Assembly: GCA_964442355.1 (NCBI GenBank)
Contig: CAYTZS010000278.1
Location: 1-5,320 of the forward strand
Direction of reading: 5' to 3'
DNA: 5,320 bases
Source of the DNA: UBA6168 sp964442355
GTDB taxonomy: Bacteria; Bacteroidota; Bacteroidia; Chitinophagales; Saprospiraceae
Under the pieces are notes generated by a model. The model was given only the letters and a program-made list of their open reading frames with translations. It ran no database searches and was not told the origin of the DNA. Numbering within the stretch: position 1 is the first letter of the stretch; each line of letters starts with the position of its first letter. Positions 1 through 5,212 of the stretch are shown piece by piece. Position numbers and translations under genes: made by a program.

Positions 1-323
1 ATGCAGATGGCGTCCAAGTCCTTGTTTTCCAGTAGTTTGCGGATGTCTTTTTCGCCCTTGGGCGGGCGGGTTTGCAGCTTTGCAATGCCAGCAATGCCCG
101 TGTCGAGGTAGCCTTGGTCCACGTCGCAAATCCACGTCACCTCCGTGTCGGGCATTTTTGCAAAATTCTCCGCCAAGGCCATGCCCCGGCTGCGAATGCC
201 CATCACGGCCACGTTGATTTTCTTGGAAGGCAGCCCCCTCGTGAAAAACGGAATGGGCTGGATAGTGGCGGCCATGCCTGCGAGTGCAGCCTGTTTGATG
301 AAATGGCGGCGGGTATTTTTCAT
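1..323 (-). CDS. Gfo/Idh/MocA-family oxidoreductase, N-terminal part (cut by window edge)
   Basis: The gene starts at ATG 323-321 and runs off the window after about 107 codons. The N-terminus begins MKNTRRHFIKQAALAG, a twin-arginine (Tat) type signal with RR at residues 5-6 and a hydrophobic stretch to about residue 27, so the product is probably exported folded with its cofactor. From residue 36 follows a Rossmann start (KINVAVMGIRSRG) with a glycine motif at 42-47, then a second strand ending in CDVD (66-69), as expected for NAD(P) binding in this family. Many secreted Bacteroidota members act on sugars or are annotated as hypothetical dehydrogenases; the substrate cannot be told from this fragment because the catalytic Lys/His region is missing. 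The gene lies 122 nt downstream of the MoxR gene on the same strand, with a large hairpin between them, so independent transcription is plausible. The family call is firm; the substrate is unknown. Confidence 0.88.
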   Translation of the reverse strand, partial: MKNTRRHFIKQAALAGMAATIQPIPFFTRGLPSKKINVAVMGIRSRGMALAENFAKMPDTEVTWICDVDQGYLDTGIAGIAKLQTRPPKGEKDIRKLLENKDLDAIC

Positions 324-330
324 AAATGCA

Positions 331-449
331 AGGTTTAGAAGGTTTAGAGGGGGTTTAGGAGGTTTAGCAGGTTTAGGCGCTTTTAGCAGGCTTCCAACTA
401 AACCTTCTAAACCCCTCTAAACCCTTCTAAACCCCTCTAAAACTTCTAC
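331..449. repeat. Inverted pair of GTTTAG-unit arrays (long hairpin)
   Basis: The left arm (about 331-373) is a run of units GGTTTAG followed by AA, AG, GA or CA, with a period of 9-11. The right arm (about 397-449) is the complement, CTAAACC with CTT or CCT spacers and a period of mostly 10. The arms can pair over roughly 40 bases with mismatches around a loop of about 24 nt (374-396). The right arm overlaps the TAG stop of the MoxR gene (446-448) and the left arm begins 7 nt before the start of the oxidoreductase gene, so the hairpin fills the whole gap. It could act as a terminator or transcript-end stabiliser for the MoxR mRNA, but there is no clean U-tract. The function is inferred; the repeat structure is directly visible. 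Confidence 0.85.
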
Positions 450-1534
450 CGTGGAACTTCAATCTTCTTCAAAATATCGTCAATCACGTCCTTTGTGTCA
501 AAGCCCTCCATCTCCCGCTCTGGTGTGAGGATGATGCGGTGGTTGAGCACGGGGTAGGCCACGAAGCGGATGTCGTCGGGGGTCACGAAGTCCCGGCCAC
601 TCATGGCGGCGATGGCCTTCGAGGCTTTCATAATGGCCAACGATGCTCGTGGCGAAGCGCCTAGGAACAAGTCGGGGTGCTCACGGGTGTTGTGTACCAC
701 GGCGGCAATGTAGTCGAGCAGTTCCTCCCGGATTTGCACCTGCTCCACCAGTTTGCGGCAAGCCGCAATGCCCGCATCGCTGAAAACGGGCTTTACGTCG
801 TCCTTCACCGACATGCTGAAATCGCTGCGGAAGCGGCGCAGAATTTCCTTTTCCTCCGACAGTTCCGGGTATTTCACCTTGATTTTGAAGATAAAACGGT
901 CGAGTTGCGCTTCCGGCAATTTGTAGGTGCCTTCCTGCTCGATGGGGTTTTGCGTAGCCAGTACGAAAAACGGCTGCCGCATGTCGTGGGTCGTGCCGTC
1001 CACCGTCACCTGCTGCTCCTCCATCACCTCGAAGAGGGCGGCTTGCGTCTTGGCTGGGGCTCGGTTTATCTCGTCTATCAGGATGACGTTGCTGAACACC
1101 GGCCCGGCGTTGAAGCTGAACTCCGAGGTTTTCATATTGAAAACCGTGGTGCCCACCACGTCGCTAGGCATCAGGTCGGGCGTGAACTGGATGCGGGAGA
1201 AGCCCACGTCCAGCGTTTTTGCCAACAGCTTGGCAGTCAGTGTTTTGGCGATGCCCGGCACGCCTTCGATGAGCACGTGGCCGTTGCAAAAAAGCGCCAC
1301 CAGCAGCAGGTCTATCATTTCGCCCTGACCGACGACCACTTTGCGAAGCTCGTTTTTCACTGCTCCAACGGCGTTGTACACGGGCGAGAGGTCGAGGCGG
1401 TTTTGCTGCCAAGCTGGCATGGCTTCCGCAGCGGGGGCTACTGGCACGAACTCCGATTCAGCGGGTTGCTCTGGTTGGATGTCCGGGGTTGTTTCTTCCG
1501 GTTCGTTGGTTGGTTCGAGATGTTCGTTTGACAT
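446..1534 (-). CDS. MoxR-family AAA+ ATPase
   Basis: This 362-residue protein has a complete MoxR ATPase core. A Pro/Glu-rich, probably disordered extension covers residues 1-45. The Walker A is GVPGIAKT (91-98, Lys97), the Walker B is ILIDEINRA (151-159, Asp154/Glu155), sensor 1 is ATQNP (193-197), the arginine-finger segment is EAQLDRF (208-214), and sensor 2 is GASPRAS (292-298, Arg296). All key residues are present, so it should be active. Classic MoxR proteins are chaperone-like ATPases that work with VWA-domain partners, often in operons with DUF58 and VWA genes, in cofactor insertion, complex maturation or envelope stress. No such partner is in view: upstream is a four-helix-bundle gene, downstream an unrelated oxidoreductase. 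The ATG at 1534-1532 is preceded by heptad repeats and no Shine-Dalgarno. The stop at 446-448 lies in the next hairpin. The family is certain; the biological target is unknown. Confidence 0.96.
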   Translation of the reverse strand: MSNEHLEPTNEPEETTPDIQPEQPAESEFVPVAPAAEAMPAWQQNRLDLSPVYNAVGAVKNELRKVVVGQGEMIDLLLVALFCNGHVLIEGVPGIAKTLTAKLLAKTLDVGFSRIQFTPDLMPSDVVGTTVFNMKTSEFSFNAGPVFSNVILIDEINRAPAKTQAALFEVMEEQQVTVDGTTHDMRQPFFVLATQNPIEQEGTYKLPEAQLDRFIFKIKVKYPELSEEKEILRRFRSDFSMSVKDDVKPVFSDAGIAACRKLVEQVQIREELLDYIAAVVHNTREHPDLFLGASPRASLAIMKASKAIAAMSGRDFVTPDDIRFVAYPVLNHRIILTPEREMEGFDTKDVIDDILKKIEVPR

Positions 1535-1539
1535 GGTTG

Positions 1540-1574
1540 GTGATTGGTGATGAGTGATTAGTGAGTAGTGATTG
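1540..1574. repeat. Left arm: five GTGATTR-type heptads
   Basis: Five consecutive 7-nt units fill exactly 35 bases. Each is GTGATTG, GTGATTA or a one- or two-base variant (GTGATGA, GTGAGTA). The run begins 5 nt from the start codon of the MoxR gene, so it forms that gene's immediate leader. It is the inverted partner of the six-heptad run at 2003-2044, on the other side of the four-helix-bundle gene. Confidence 0.9.
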
Positions 1575-1589
1575 GGGGGCTACTCACTA
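1559..1589 (-). terminator. Perfect 10-bp hairpin over the stop of the four-helix-bundle gene
   Basis: TAGTGAGTAG at 1559-1568 and its exact complement CTACTCACTA at 1580-1589 enclose an 11-nt loop containing a run of six G (C on the minus strand). The distal arm includes the TAG stop codon (1587-1589) of the four-helix-bundle gene, and the other arm is built from heptads of the flanking array. On the minus-strand transcript it would form right at the gene end. There is no U-tract, so intrinsic termination is uncertain; it may be a stabilising or processing fold, or an alternative partner competing with the long-range pairing to 2003-2044. Confidence 0.5.
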
Positions 1590-1967
1590 GTCTTCCCCTC
1601 GTTTTGACTTGGCAAGGTAACGAATATACCCGTTTATCAATCTGAGGCAATTGTCGTATTGTTCCTTCAGTTCCTTTAGTTTTTCGTCGGTAATATATTT
1701 TTCATCAAATGCGGTTATTAGATGTTCCAATGTTTCTTCCAGTGAGCCACGAGCGTTTCTGCAAAATTTGATACTATCTTGATAATAAAATCGTCCGTGG
1801 CCTTCAGCCAAATTTGCAGTAACCGACCTTGACGCATCAAGTATTTGGGGTATAATCAAGTATTTCTCTTTTTCAGGGAAATGACTTTTCGCCACTTCCG
1901 ACACCATCTTCCTAAATCGCCTACAAGCTTTATAAACATCCAATTCTGTAAAACTTTTATATTCCAT
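1587..1967 (-). CDS. Four-helix-bundle protein, S23 ribosomal / IVP family
   Basis: This 126-residue protein is all-helical by eye, with a typical family length. Recognisable family features are the opening FTELDVYKACRRF (6-18), FPEKEKY (30-36), a conserved Gln (41), the signature NLAEGHGR (52-59) and ARGSLEET (72-79), followed by a long charged C-terminal helix ending KSKRGED. Proteins of this family are encoded inside 23S rRNA intervening sequences of Leptospira, Coxiella and others, and are related to the Avd accessory protein of diversity-generating retroelements; they form pentameric basic bundles thought to bind nucleic acid. The biological role of free-standing Bacteroidota copies is not settled. 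The ATG at 1967-1965 has no Shine-Dalgarno. G+C is about 37%, far below its neighbours, and inverted heptad arrays flank it, which suggests recent acquisition. No reverse transcriptase or template repeat is nearby, so an Avd role is unlikely. Confidence 0.92.
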   Translation of the reverse strand: MEYKSFTELDVYKACRRFRKMVSEVAKSHFPEKEKYLIIPQILDASRSVTANLAEGHGRFYYQDSIKFCRNARGSLEETLEHLITAFDEKYITDEKLKELKEQYDNCLRLINGYIRYLAKSKRGED

Positions 1968-2002
1968 ATCTCATAGCAGTTACTTCCCCAAATGCTATTC
2001 AC

Positions 2003-2044
2003 TAATCACTACTCACCAATCACTAATCACTAATCACCAATCAC
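2003..2044. repeat. Right arm: six YAATCAC heptads (inverse of GTGATTR)
   Basis: Six consecutive heptads (TAATCAC or CAATCAC, one TACTCAC variant) cover exactly 42 bases. Read on the minus strand they are GTGATTR, the same unit as at 1540-1574, and the two runs align once one heptad is added to the shorter arm. The last heptad (2038-2044) contains the TGA stop (2041-2043) of the acylase gene. The space between this arm and the ATG at 1967 is the leader of the four-helix-bundle gene; a poor promoter-like TAGCATTTG on the minus strand (1997-1989) has one base too many for the Bacteroidota -7 box. Confidence 0.9.
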
Positions 2045-2997
2045 GAATCCCCAACCTTTTTCACTAAAAAAAAGCCATCGCTCCCCTGCGGCTGGTAAAG
2101 CGGCATGAGGATGAGGGCATCAGCGGGGCTATGGATATCGCCGTGACGGTCTTGGGCCAGCAGTTCGCCCTTGACCACGGGCTGAAAGTTCCGGTAGCCG
2201 GGTCGCATTTCAAAATCATCGCCCGCTCGAATGGAGTGGACTTTGATGAGGTCTGCGATTTTCGGGAGATTTTTGGAGTACTCCACCAAGATTTCGTCGT
2301 GGCGGTTTTCCACGTCTTCAGGACGCACGGAGCCGATGCTCCTCATGCAATTGATGATGGCGGCGATGGTGCGGTTCACCGACACGGGGTCGTCGTGCTG
2401 CCCAGCTTCGAAGGCAGCGGCGGCCACGGGGGTGTGGAAATTTTCTTGGGTAAAATAATGGAGCGTAGTGCCGTGGATGCCCCGCAACAGCCCAGTCACC
2501 ACGGGCGCATGCAGCCCACTGGCGATGCGGATGCTTTCGGGGTCGTCGGTAGCAATGGCGAAGATGCCGCCGCTGGCCGAAGTCGTGTGCAGGTCGAGCA
2601 ATACCACCCGCTCCGGCTGGCACTCGGCGATTTCGGCCTCCACGGCTTCGAGCAGCTCCAGCACCTCTAGGTCTTCGGAGTCGAGCGCCGAGGCGTCCGA
2701 TGCTCGGATGCGCTGGATGTTTTCAAGCGTCCATTGTCGGTTCAAGTCCTTGACCATGAAGCGTTTGCCCTCGGCATAGGCCCGGATATTGCCCACGAGG
2801 CCGATGAATCGGCCCCGGTACTGGAAGTCGGGGTTCACCAGCGGCTCCCGGTCGAGCAGGGCGAACACTGTCTCTAGCGCCAGTACCCCGGCAGGCTCGT
2901 TGCCATGCATCCCGGCGGTGCAGATGAAGAGCGGCCCGGGCTCTTGGCCCACGTGGCGGTCAATGATATGTTTTTGAAAAGCGGAAATGGTTGACAA
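2041..2997 (-). CDS. Succinylglutamate desuccinylase/aspartoacylase (AstE/AspA)-family zinc hydrolase
   Basis: This 318-residue protein has the M14-like zinc acylase fold. The zinc ligands are His31 and Glu34 in GMHGNEP (29-35) and His137 in LDLHTT (134-139). DLNRQW (84-89) supplies the Asn-Arg pair that binds the substrate carboxylate in aspartoacylase. FEAGQ (196-200) carries the expected catalytic Glu197. A C-terminal beta domain spans about 253-315. The reaction is probably hydrolysis of an N-acyl or N-succinyl amino acid; no arginine-degradation (ast) genes are nearby, so the substrate is unknown. The start is TTG at 2997-2995: an in-frame TAA lies one codon before it (3003-3001), and the next ATG (residue 30) would remove the first strand and fall directly at the zinc motif. 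The 155-nt gap to the SWIM gene upstream holds a GTTTAG array. The stop lies within a heptad array. Confidence 0.93.
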   Translation of the reverse strand: MSTISAFQKHIIDRHVGQEPGPLFICTAGMHGNEPAGVLALETVFALLDREPLVNPDFQYRGRFIGLVGNIRAYAEGKRFMVKDLNRQWTLENIQRIRASDASALDSEDLEVLELLEAVEAEIAECQPERVVLLDLHTTSASGGIFAIATDDPESIRIASGLHAPVVTGLLRGIHGTTLHYFTQENFHTPVAAAAFEAGQHDDPVSVNRTIAAIINCMRSIGSVRPEDVENRHDEILVEYSKNLPKIADLIKVHSIRAGDDFEMRPGYRNFQPVVKGELLAQDRHGDIHSPADALILMPLYQPQGSDGFFLVKKVGDS

Positions 2998-2998
2998 T

Positions 2999-3041
2999 GT
3001 TTAGGAGGTTTAGAGGGTTTAGGAGGTTTAGAGCGGTTTAG
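2999..3041. repeat. Direct GTTTAG array, period 9 (single orientation)
   Basis: Units GTTTAGGAG, GTTTAGAGG, GTTTAGGAG and GTTTAGAGCG, plus a final GTTTAG, run without interruption. The 15-mer GTTTAGGAGGTTTAG occurs here twice (2999-3013 and 3017-3031) and once more in the left arm of the 331-449 hairpin (353-367), so the two gaps share one repeat family. No complementary arm is present locally. The array abuts the TTG start of the acylase gene, so its C/T-rich complement is that gene's 5' leader. The rest of the gap (3042-3152) shows no gene, promoter match or clear terminator. Confidence 0.88.
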
Positions 3042-3152
3042 CTTGTACCATGCTATAACTTCCTATGCCCCCTGATAAATCGTGGGCAAGGTAAGGTTTT
3101 GGGGCAATTTTTTGAAGAGTCTCTCGCAGTGTTGCTCAATGCCTCGCCGACA

Positions 3153-4505
3153 CTATTTTTGAATTCCCTGAAACTGCCCCTCCACCACCGCACTCAACGG
3201 CGTGAATGCCTCCCCATCCCAAGTCCCGAAGATGCCGATGGGCCTGCCGCAGCTCATCGCCACCAGCTTCCAGCCGAGGTCGTCGCTGACTTCGAGGGGC
3301 AGTTGCTTCCGCTGTGCATCCACCAGCACGAAATGCTTTTGGTGAAAAACGGGCACGACCCCCTCCAAAAACGCCGGAAACCTGCCCAGCCAGGGGTTTT
3401 CTGCCAGTGCCCCGGCGTAGGCATCGGCAAAAGCGGCCAAGGTTGCGAAGCCGTTGCGAAGCTCAAATGCTGCTTGGCTGTATTCGAATGGCTTGAGCAA
3501 CGCCCGCTGCGGATGTGCCGATGGGTAAAAAACCACCTCAGCCCACAGCACCGTGCCCAGCCGAAGACTCAGCTCAAAGCCCTGCCCACCCCACGAAAAA
3601 TCGAGGAGCAGCGCCGTGCGGCCAGTGGCCTGCCCAACGAGCCAGGTACGGCGGGCCAGCAGGTTGGCATCTTCGGTCTCCTCGGTCTGTCCAGCCACGA
3701 GCCAGTGGTCGGTGAGGCCGGGTTGGGCCAGCACGTCCTCCTTTTTCAGGTTGACGCCAGCGAGGGAGAGCAGGTCATCTTGCAGGGAAGCTGGCAGCGA
3801 TTCCATGCGCTGGAAGGCCCGTAGCAGCAGGTAGATGTCGCCGATTTCGGCCAGGATTTTTTCGTGCCAATTGGCCTCCGACATCAGCAACGGCAACTGC
3901 CGGATGCGGCGGGCGAGGGTGCCGAGCTTGGCATCCACCATGCGGGCAGCGAGGTCGTTGAAGTAACTGGCCGCCTGTCCTTCCAGCGTGGCTAGGCCCT
4001 GCCGGAAGAGGTCGAGCAGCCAGCTTTCGAGTTCGGCGAGGCCAGCAGCCATTTGGTGCAGGCGCTTTTCCCGGTTCAGTCGGCGCTGCTCGGCGAGGGC
4101 ATTTTTGACTTCGGGACTGCGGCTGGGAGCAGTCTCGGCGGTGGTTTTTGCGGAGCGCTCGCTGCGTTTTTTGAGCCAATCGGCCAGCCAGTCGGGCGGC
4201 GTTTCCTGGAGCTGAAAAACGTGGTTGGCCTTGGTGAAAAGCAGCAACAGTCCGATGCAGTGTTTGCAAGGCTTTCGCTGCACGGGGCAGGTACACCGGA
4301 AGCCCATACCCTCGAAGTCCACCGCCGTTCGGTAGGGGTCGGTGGGGTCGCCGAGGGTTCCCCAGATGGCTCGCCCATTGCCTTCAAGCGTGTGCCAACG
4401 TTGGGCATGCGCCACCGACTTGGCCCGCTGCGCCGTACCGGGGTCGGGGGCTAGGGTTAGGACATAATCGTAGGTGAGTTCCTGTGGCATGATGGGCAAA
4501 CTCAT
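3153..4505 (-). CDS. SWIM zinc-finger domain protein
   Basis: With the start at ATG 4505-4503 the protein has 450 residues. The SWIM motif CxCx(n)CxH is plain at residues 71-82: Cys71, Cys73, Cys80, His82, in the context FRCTCPVQRKPCKHCIG, followed by the usual hydrophobic LLLLF. Next come WLADWLKKR (106-114), a charged linker to about 150, a helical segment (158-202) and a C-terminal mostly beta-like region ending GQFQGIQK. SWIM domains bind DNA or proteins; bacterial members such as YehQ co-occur with MoxR and VWA genes. A longer reading from 4595 would translate the inverted repeat at 4520-4561 into a Gln/Asn/His-rich stretch without family character, so the 4505 start is preferred; ATG 4490 is a second option. 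No Shine-Dalgarno is seen. The domain call is firm; the function is unknown, and a link to the MoxR gene two genes away is only suggestive. Confidence 0.9.
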   Translation of the reverse strand: MSLPIMPQELTYDYVLTLAPDPGTAQRAKSVAHAQRWHTLEGNGRAIWGTLGDPTDPYRTAVDFEGMGFRCTCPVQRKPCKHCIGLLLLFTKANHVFQLQETPPDWLADWLKKRSERSAKTTAETAPSRSPEVKNALAEQRRLNREKRLHQMAAGLAELESWLLDLFRQGLATLEGQAASYFNDLAARMVDAKLGTLARRIRQLPLLMSEANWHEKILAEIGDIYLLLRAFQRMESLPASLQDDLLSLAGVNLKKEDVLAQPGLTDHWLVAGQTEETEDANLLARRTWLVGQATGRTALLLDFSWGGQGFELSLRLGTVLWAEVVFYPSAHPQRALLKPFEYSQAAFELRNGFATLAAFADAYAGALAENPWLGRFPAFLEGVVPVFHQKHFVLVDAQRKQLPLEVSDDLGWKLVAMSCGRPIGIFGTWDGEAFTPLSAVVEGQFQGIQK

Positions 4506-4519
4506 TAACTTAAATTTCT

Positions 4520-4662
4520 TTGATTGACGATTGTTGATTACATGATTACATGATTGTTGATGGTGCAGTTGAATGTTATTGGCAGGTGTTGGCACATAAC
4601 CAATGGTAAATCTTCCATCATATCAAAAATCAACAATCATGTAATCAACAATCGTCAATCAA
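4520..4662. repeat. 34-bp inverted repeat, exact except for one 8-nt duplication
   Basis: The right arm (4629-4662) read on the minus strand is 34 nt; the left arm (4520-4561) is identical but carries one extra tandem copy of the octamer TACATGAT, making 42 nt. Both arms are built from 7-8 nt units that start with GATT (GATTGAC, GATTGTT, GATTACAT). The loop is 67 nt (4562-4628). The left arm begins 15 nt before the preferred start of the SWIM gene, so on the minus-strand transcript the hairpin would lie in its leader if transcription starts upstream of 4662. The arm match is direct observation; any role in controlling the SWIM gene is inferred. Confidence 0.92.
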
Positions 4663-4729
4663 GAACAAGACAACAGCGCTATGTTAACTGACATTGGCAT
4701 GATGGGTGCGAAAGTAAGGATGAATGGCA

Positions 4730-4750
4730 AATGCGGAATGCGGAATGCTG
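4730..4750. repeat. Short AATGCGG heptad run
   Basis: Two exact AATGCGG units and a third, AATGCTG, lie in tandem, preceded by a related AATGGCA. The period is 7, like the arms at 1540-1574. No inverted partner is visible. The run ends 14 nt before the -33 box of the ferredoxin promoter. Confidence 0.6.
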
Positions 4751-4763
4751 GCCGAACATTTTT

Positions 4764-4794
4764 TTTGAAATTCTGCTGGTCAGGCTTATTTTTG
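4764..4794 (+). promoter_or_regulatory. Bacteroidota-type promoter of the ferredoxin gene
   Basis: TTTG at 4764-4767 and TATTTTTG at 4787-4794 match the -33 (TTTG) and -7 (TAnnTTTG) boxes described for Bacteroides, with 19 nt between them. Transcription would begin near 4800, giving a leader of about 65 nt before the ATG at 4865. There is no Shine-Dalgarno in the leader; AAAAAATTGTTCTGAC precedes the ATG, as is common in this phylum. This is a sequence match only, but both boxes are complete. Confidence 0.7.
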
Positions 4795-4864
4795 CCCTAA
4801 CACCGAATCACCGTCTGGAACCCTTCTTTTCGGCCTTCGGCAAACCATAAAAAATTGTTCTGAC

Positions 4865-5212
4865 ATGGCGATAATGATTACTGATGAGTGCATCAACTGT
4901 GGAGCTTGCGAACCAGAGTGCCCGAACAATGCCATTTACGAAGGTGGCGTGGAGTGGGCCATTGCCGATGGTACTGCCGTGAAGGGCGATTACTCCCTGG
5001 AGGATGGCTCGACCACCACAGCTTACGACAAGCACACCCCTCGTTCCGACGATTATTACTACATCACGCCCGATAAGTGTACGGAGTGCGTGGGCTTCCA
5101 TGAGGAGCCGCAGTGCGCTGCCGTTTGTCCCGTTGACTGCTGTGTGCCTGACCCCGACCGCCGGGAGTCGAACGATGCGCTGTTGGCGAGGAAGGAGCGT
5201 TTGCACCTTTAA
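4865..5212 (+). CDS. 2[4Fe-4S] dicluster ferredoxin (Alvin/YfhL-like, Bacteroidota type)
   Basis: This 115-residue cytosolic electron carrier has two cluster sites. The first is CINCGACEPECP with Cys9, 12, 15 and 19. The second is Cys72, Cys75, Cys84 and Cys88-Pro, with eight residues between the second and third Cys instead of the usual two, as in Alvin-type ferredoxins. Two more Cys (92, 93) follow. An acidic linker of about 50 residues separates the sites, longer than in clostridial ferredoxins but usual for the Bacteroidota form. It likely carries low-potential electrons for enzymes such as 2-oxoacid oxidoreductases; none is encoded nearby. The ATG at 4865 places the first cluster at its normal distance from the N-terminus. 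The gene appears to be monocistronic: a promoter lies upstream, a hairpin begins at its stop codon, and the neighbour is divergent. Confidence 0.96.
   Translation: MAIMITDECINCGACEPECPNNAIYEGGVEWAIADGTAVKGDYSLEDGSTTTAYDKHTPRSDDYYYITPDKCTECVGFHEEPQCAAVCPVDCCVPDPDRRESNDALLARKERLHL

Larger units (their letters stand above)
1540..2044 (-). mobile_element. Putative IVS-like cassette: four-helix-bundle gene between inverted heptad arms
   Basis: A small gene (1587-1967) sits between inverted GTGATTR arms (1540-1574 and 2003-2044). The inside is about 37% G+C over 1621-1980, against 58% and 68% in two sampled stretches of the MoxR gene. The cassette lies exactly between the stop codon of the acylase gene, which falls inside the right arm, and the start of the MoxR gene. 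S23/IVP-family ORFs are known from intervening sequences of 23S rRNA whose ends pair into a stem removed by RNase III; the layout here is similar but not in an rRNA. No transposase or target duplication is visible, and other gaps in this window carry comparable arms without any ORF, so the arms may instead be host intergenic repeats. Mobility is inference. Confidence 0.35.
4506..4864. other. Divergent intergenic region, 359 nt, no gene
   Basis: This region separates the SWIM gene (minus) from the ferredoxin gene (plus). It contains a long inverted repeat on the SWIM side (4520-4662), a short heptad run (4730-4750), and a Bacteroidota-type promoter facing the ferredoxin (4764-4794). I found no coding region with family character, no tRNA and no recognisable riboswitch. 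On the minus strand the only promoter-like word is TACCATTG (complement of 4601-4608), a one-base mismatch to the -7 consensus within the hairpin loop, which is weak. Confidence 0.8.

Noticed and set aside
331..440. CRISPR array from the evenly spaced GTTTAG words
   Set aside because: Units are only 9-10 nt, with no spacers of CRISPR size, and the second half is the reverse complement of the first.
677..1531. Long open frame on the plus strand (284 codons) opposite the MoxR gene
   Set aside because: It is the antisense of a complete AAA+ gene with all motifs; its translation is His/Arg-rich without any recognisable domain, as expected from high-G+C antisense frames.
1587..1967. Four-helix-bundle gene as the Avd protein of a diversity-generating retroelement
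   Set aside because: No reverse transcriptase, template repeat or variable repeat with A-specific changes is present in the window; the sequence fits the general S23/IVP family.
1989..1997. Promoter for the four-helix-bundle gene (TAGCATTTG on the minus strand)
   Set aside because: There are three rather than two bases between TA and TTTG, and no TTTG box lies at the proper distance upstream.
2999..3031. AGGAGG words as Shine-Dalgarno sites
   Set aside because: They lie on the plus strand, where no gene follows; the adjacent gene is on the minus strand and sees CCTCCT.
3099..3824. Plus-strand open frame of 241 codons opposite the SWIM gene
   Set aside because: The translation has no domain character and overlaps the well-supported SWIM reading frame; long antisense frames are common at this base composition.
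4506..4595. N-terminal extension of the SWIM protein to ATG 4595
   Set aside because: The extra 30 residues are a translation of the inverted repeat (Asn/Gln/His-rich) and precede a normal-looking start at 4505.
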